From the NCBI GenBank assembly GCA_021154065.1, contig JAJKJG010000396.1:1-6412 (forward strand): DNA of 6,412 bases, read 5' to 3'. This document shows positions 5,140 through 6,412 of the stretch, in pieces. The position numbers were made by a program, and so were the translations under genes. The DNA is from Methylobacterium sp. (GTDB lineage: Bacteria > Pseudomonadota > Alphaproteobacteria > Rhizobiales > Beijerinckiaceae). The notes beneath the pieces are model-generated. The model did no database searches. It worked only from the letters and a program-made list of their open reading frames with translations, and was not told where the DNA came from. The number at the start of each line of letters is the position of its first letter. Within the stretch, counting starts at the first letter, position 1.

Positions 5140-6412
5140 TCACGCCACCCGGTCGCCCTTGCGCACCTGGACCGTGCGGTTGTCCACCGCCGGCAGCATC
5201 TTCGCCGGATCGCGGGTGACGACGACGTCGATCACCACCGGCCCTTGCGTGCGGAAAGCTTGCTCGAGCGCCGGTCCGACGGCGCCCGGCTCTTCCACGC
5301 GGACGCCCGTGCAGCCGAGCGCCTCCGCGACCTTGGCGTAATTGGTCTCGGCGAGGTCGGAGGCGTGATAGGCGCCTTCGCCGTACATCAGGTGCTGCAG
5401 CGCCTTGACGTAGCCGGAGGCGGCGTTGTTGACGACGACGATCGCGAAATCGAGCGCCATGCGCCGCGCCGTCTCGAGCTCGCCGAGCATCATGTTGAAG
5501 CCGCCGTCGCCGGTGAGGCTCACGACTTGGCGCGCCGGCGCGGCGAGCGCCGCCCCCATCGCCCCCGGCAGGCCGTAGCCGATCGAGGCGAAGCCGCGGT
5601 CCGGCACGAAGCCGCGCCCCGCCTGCTTGGTGTCGTAGAGCAGCCCGCCCCAATGGGCCGCAAAGCCGCCGTCGGCGACGAGGATGCCGTCGGCCGGCAT
5701 GAGGCGGTTGAGCTCGCCCATGAGGCGCCCCATCGACACCGGCACCTCCTCCGAGGTGTAGCGCTCGGCGACGCTCTCGCGCCATGCGCCCATGCGGCGC
5801 GCGACCTCTTTGACGTATTCGCCGCGGGCCGGAGGCGAGCCGCGCAGCGCCTCGTGCAAATCCTCGATGCCGGCGCGGGCGTCGCCCCAGAGCGCGATAT
5901 CGGGCTCTGTGGTGCGGCCGAACTCCTCGGCGACGATGTCGAGGTGAATGAGCGTCTTGCCCTTCGGCGGCACGGTGTAGCGCTTGGTCGCGATCTCGCC
6001 GAGCTTGCAGCCGACGACGAGAAGGCAGTCGGCTTCCTCGATCAGCGCGTTGGCGATGCGGTCGTAGCGGCCGAACAGGCCGGCGCTGAGCGGGTCGGTG
6101 CAGGGGATCGCGCCCTTGCCGGTCATGGTGTGGGCGACCGGAACCTCGTAGGCGCGCGCGAAATCCGTGAGCGCGTCGGCCGCGCCGCTGATGTGAACGC
6201 CGCCGCCGGCGAGCACGAGCGGACGTTCGGCATTCGCAAGGAGCGTCGCGGCGCGCGCGGTCGAGAGCCGGTCCGGCCGGCAGCGCAGCGCCGGCGCGGC
6301 CTCATGCGCCGGGTTGGCGGAGAAATCCTCGTCCTCGAACGGCAGCGTCGCGTGGCAGATGTCTTCCGGCACGTCGACGACGACCGGCCCCGGCCTGCCC
6401 GAGGTCGCGACC
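5140..6412 (-). CDS. Thiamine-diphosphate-dependent enzyme, acetolactate-synthase-like (N-terminus off window)
   Basis: This is the last 423 residues of a ThDP enzyme of the acetolactate synthase / benzoylformate decarboxylase superfamily, which cleaves or joins bonds next to a keto group. The visible part begins at the end of the pyrimidine-binding domain with GRPGPVVVDVPEDI, so about 130-160 residues, including the catalytic glutamate, lie beyond the right edge. The middle domain follows (LVLAGGGVHISGAAD, then LIHLDI). The PP domain has FASIGYGLPGAMGAA and the cofactor motif GDG (fragment residues 301-303), 24 residues, then NN (328-329), which bind the metal-diphosphate. Where true acetolactate synthases have RFDDR-type residues near FAD, this one has GCKLGEIATKRY, so biosynthetic acetolactate synthase is doubtful. 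The GTG at 6372 is internal, not the start. It converges on the TRAP operon. Decarboxylase, carboligase or lyase activities are all possible. Confidence 0.9.
   Translation of the reverse strand, partial: VATSGRPGPVVVDVPEDICHATLPFEDEDFSANPAHEAAPALRCRPDRLSTARAATLLANAERPLVLAGGGVHISGAADALTDFARAYEVPVAHTMTGKGAIPCTDPLSAGLFGRYDRIANALIEEADCLLVVGCKLGEIATKRYTVPPKGKTLIHLDIVAEEFGRTTEPDIALWGDARAGIEDLHEALRGSPPARGEYVKEVARRMGAWRESVAERYTSEEVPVSMGRLMGELNRLMPADGILVADGGFAAHWGGLLYDTKQAGRGFVPDRGFASIGYGLPGAMGAALAAPARQVVSLTGDGGFNMMLGELETARRMALDFAIVVVNNAASGYVKALQHLMYGEGAYHASDLAETNYAKVAEALGCTGVRVEEPGAVGPALEQAFRTQGPVVIDVVVTRDPAKMLPAVDNRTVQVRKGDRVA

Noticed and set aside
3359..5341. Long plus-strand frame in another phase of the permease gene
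   Set aside because: Arginine/alanine-rich shadow that runs through the permease stop and the repeat into the opposite-strand ThDP gene.

Overview
The window is very GC-rich DNA whose codons favour G or C in the third position. It carries five convincing protein genes, one possible gene start at the left edge, and a palindromic repeat in every intergenic gap. The gene families (a TRAP transporter with fused membrane subunits, an SDR dehydrogenase, a GcvR-like double-ACT protein and a thiamine-diphosphate enzyme), the use of GTG starts and the style of the repeats suggest an alphaproteobacterium, probably of the Hyphomicrobiales (Rhizobiales). That placement is inferred from composition and remembered repeat types, not from a database search.

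Layout. Positions 1-56 (minus) may hold the first codons of a gene that continues off the left edge. Positions 133-267 hold a composite palindromic repeat that abuts the stop of the next gene. Positions 271-1574 (minus) form a tight two-gene operon: an SDR-family NAD(P)-dependent oxidoreductase (816-1574), then a small protein with two ACT domains (271-810) whose Shine-Dalgarno lies in the last SDR codons. Positions 1575-1990 are a divergent intergenic region with a large cloverleaf-like inverted repeat (1692-1820). Positions 1991-5027 (plus) encode a complete tripartite TRAP transporter in two genes: a Tat-exported periplasmic binding protein (1991-3010) and a DctQ-DctM fusion permease (3147-5027). 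A second cloverleaf-like repeat (3028-3124) separates them. Positions 5047-5137 hold another composite palindrome between converging genes. Position 5140 to the right edge (minus) is the C-terminal three quarters of an acetolactate-synthase-like thiamine-diphosphate enzyme.

How the parts could fit together. The TRAP system should import an organic anion, because its binding protein keeps the family's carboxylate-binding arginine. An SDR dehydrogenase and a ThDP lyase or carboligase next to it would suit catabolism of an imported hydroxy- or keto-acid. This is inference from neighbourhood only: no gene here reveals the substrate, and the ThDP enzyme converges on the transporter rather than sharing its operon.

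The genes belong to known families, and I see no clearly new biological system. The most unusual signal is the repeats. All four gene-to-gene gaps with enough room hold a multi-hairpin palindromic element, two of them starting only 3 nt after a stop codon and one splitting the TRAP operon.
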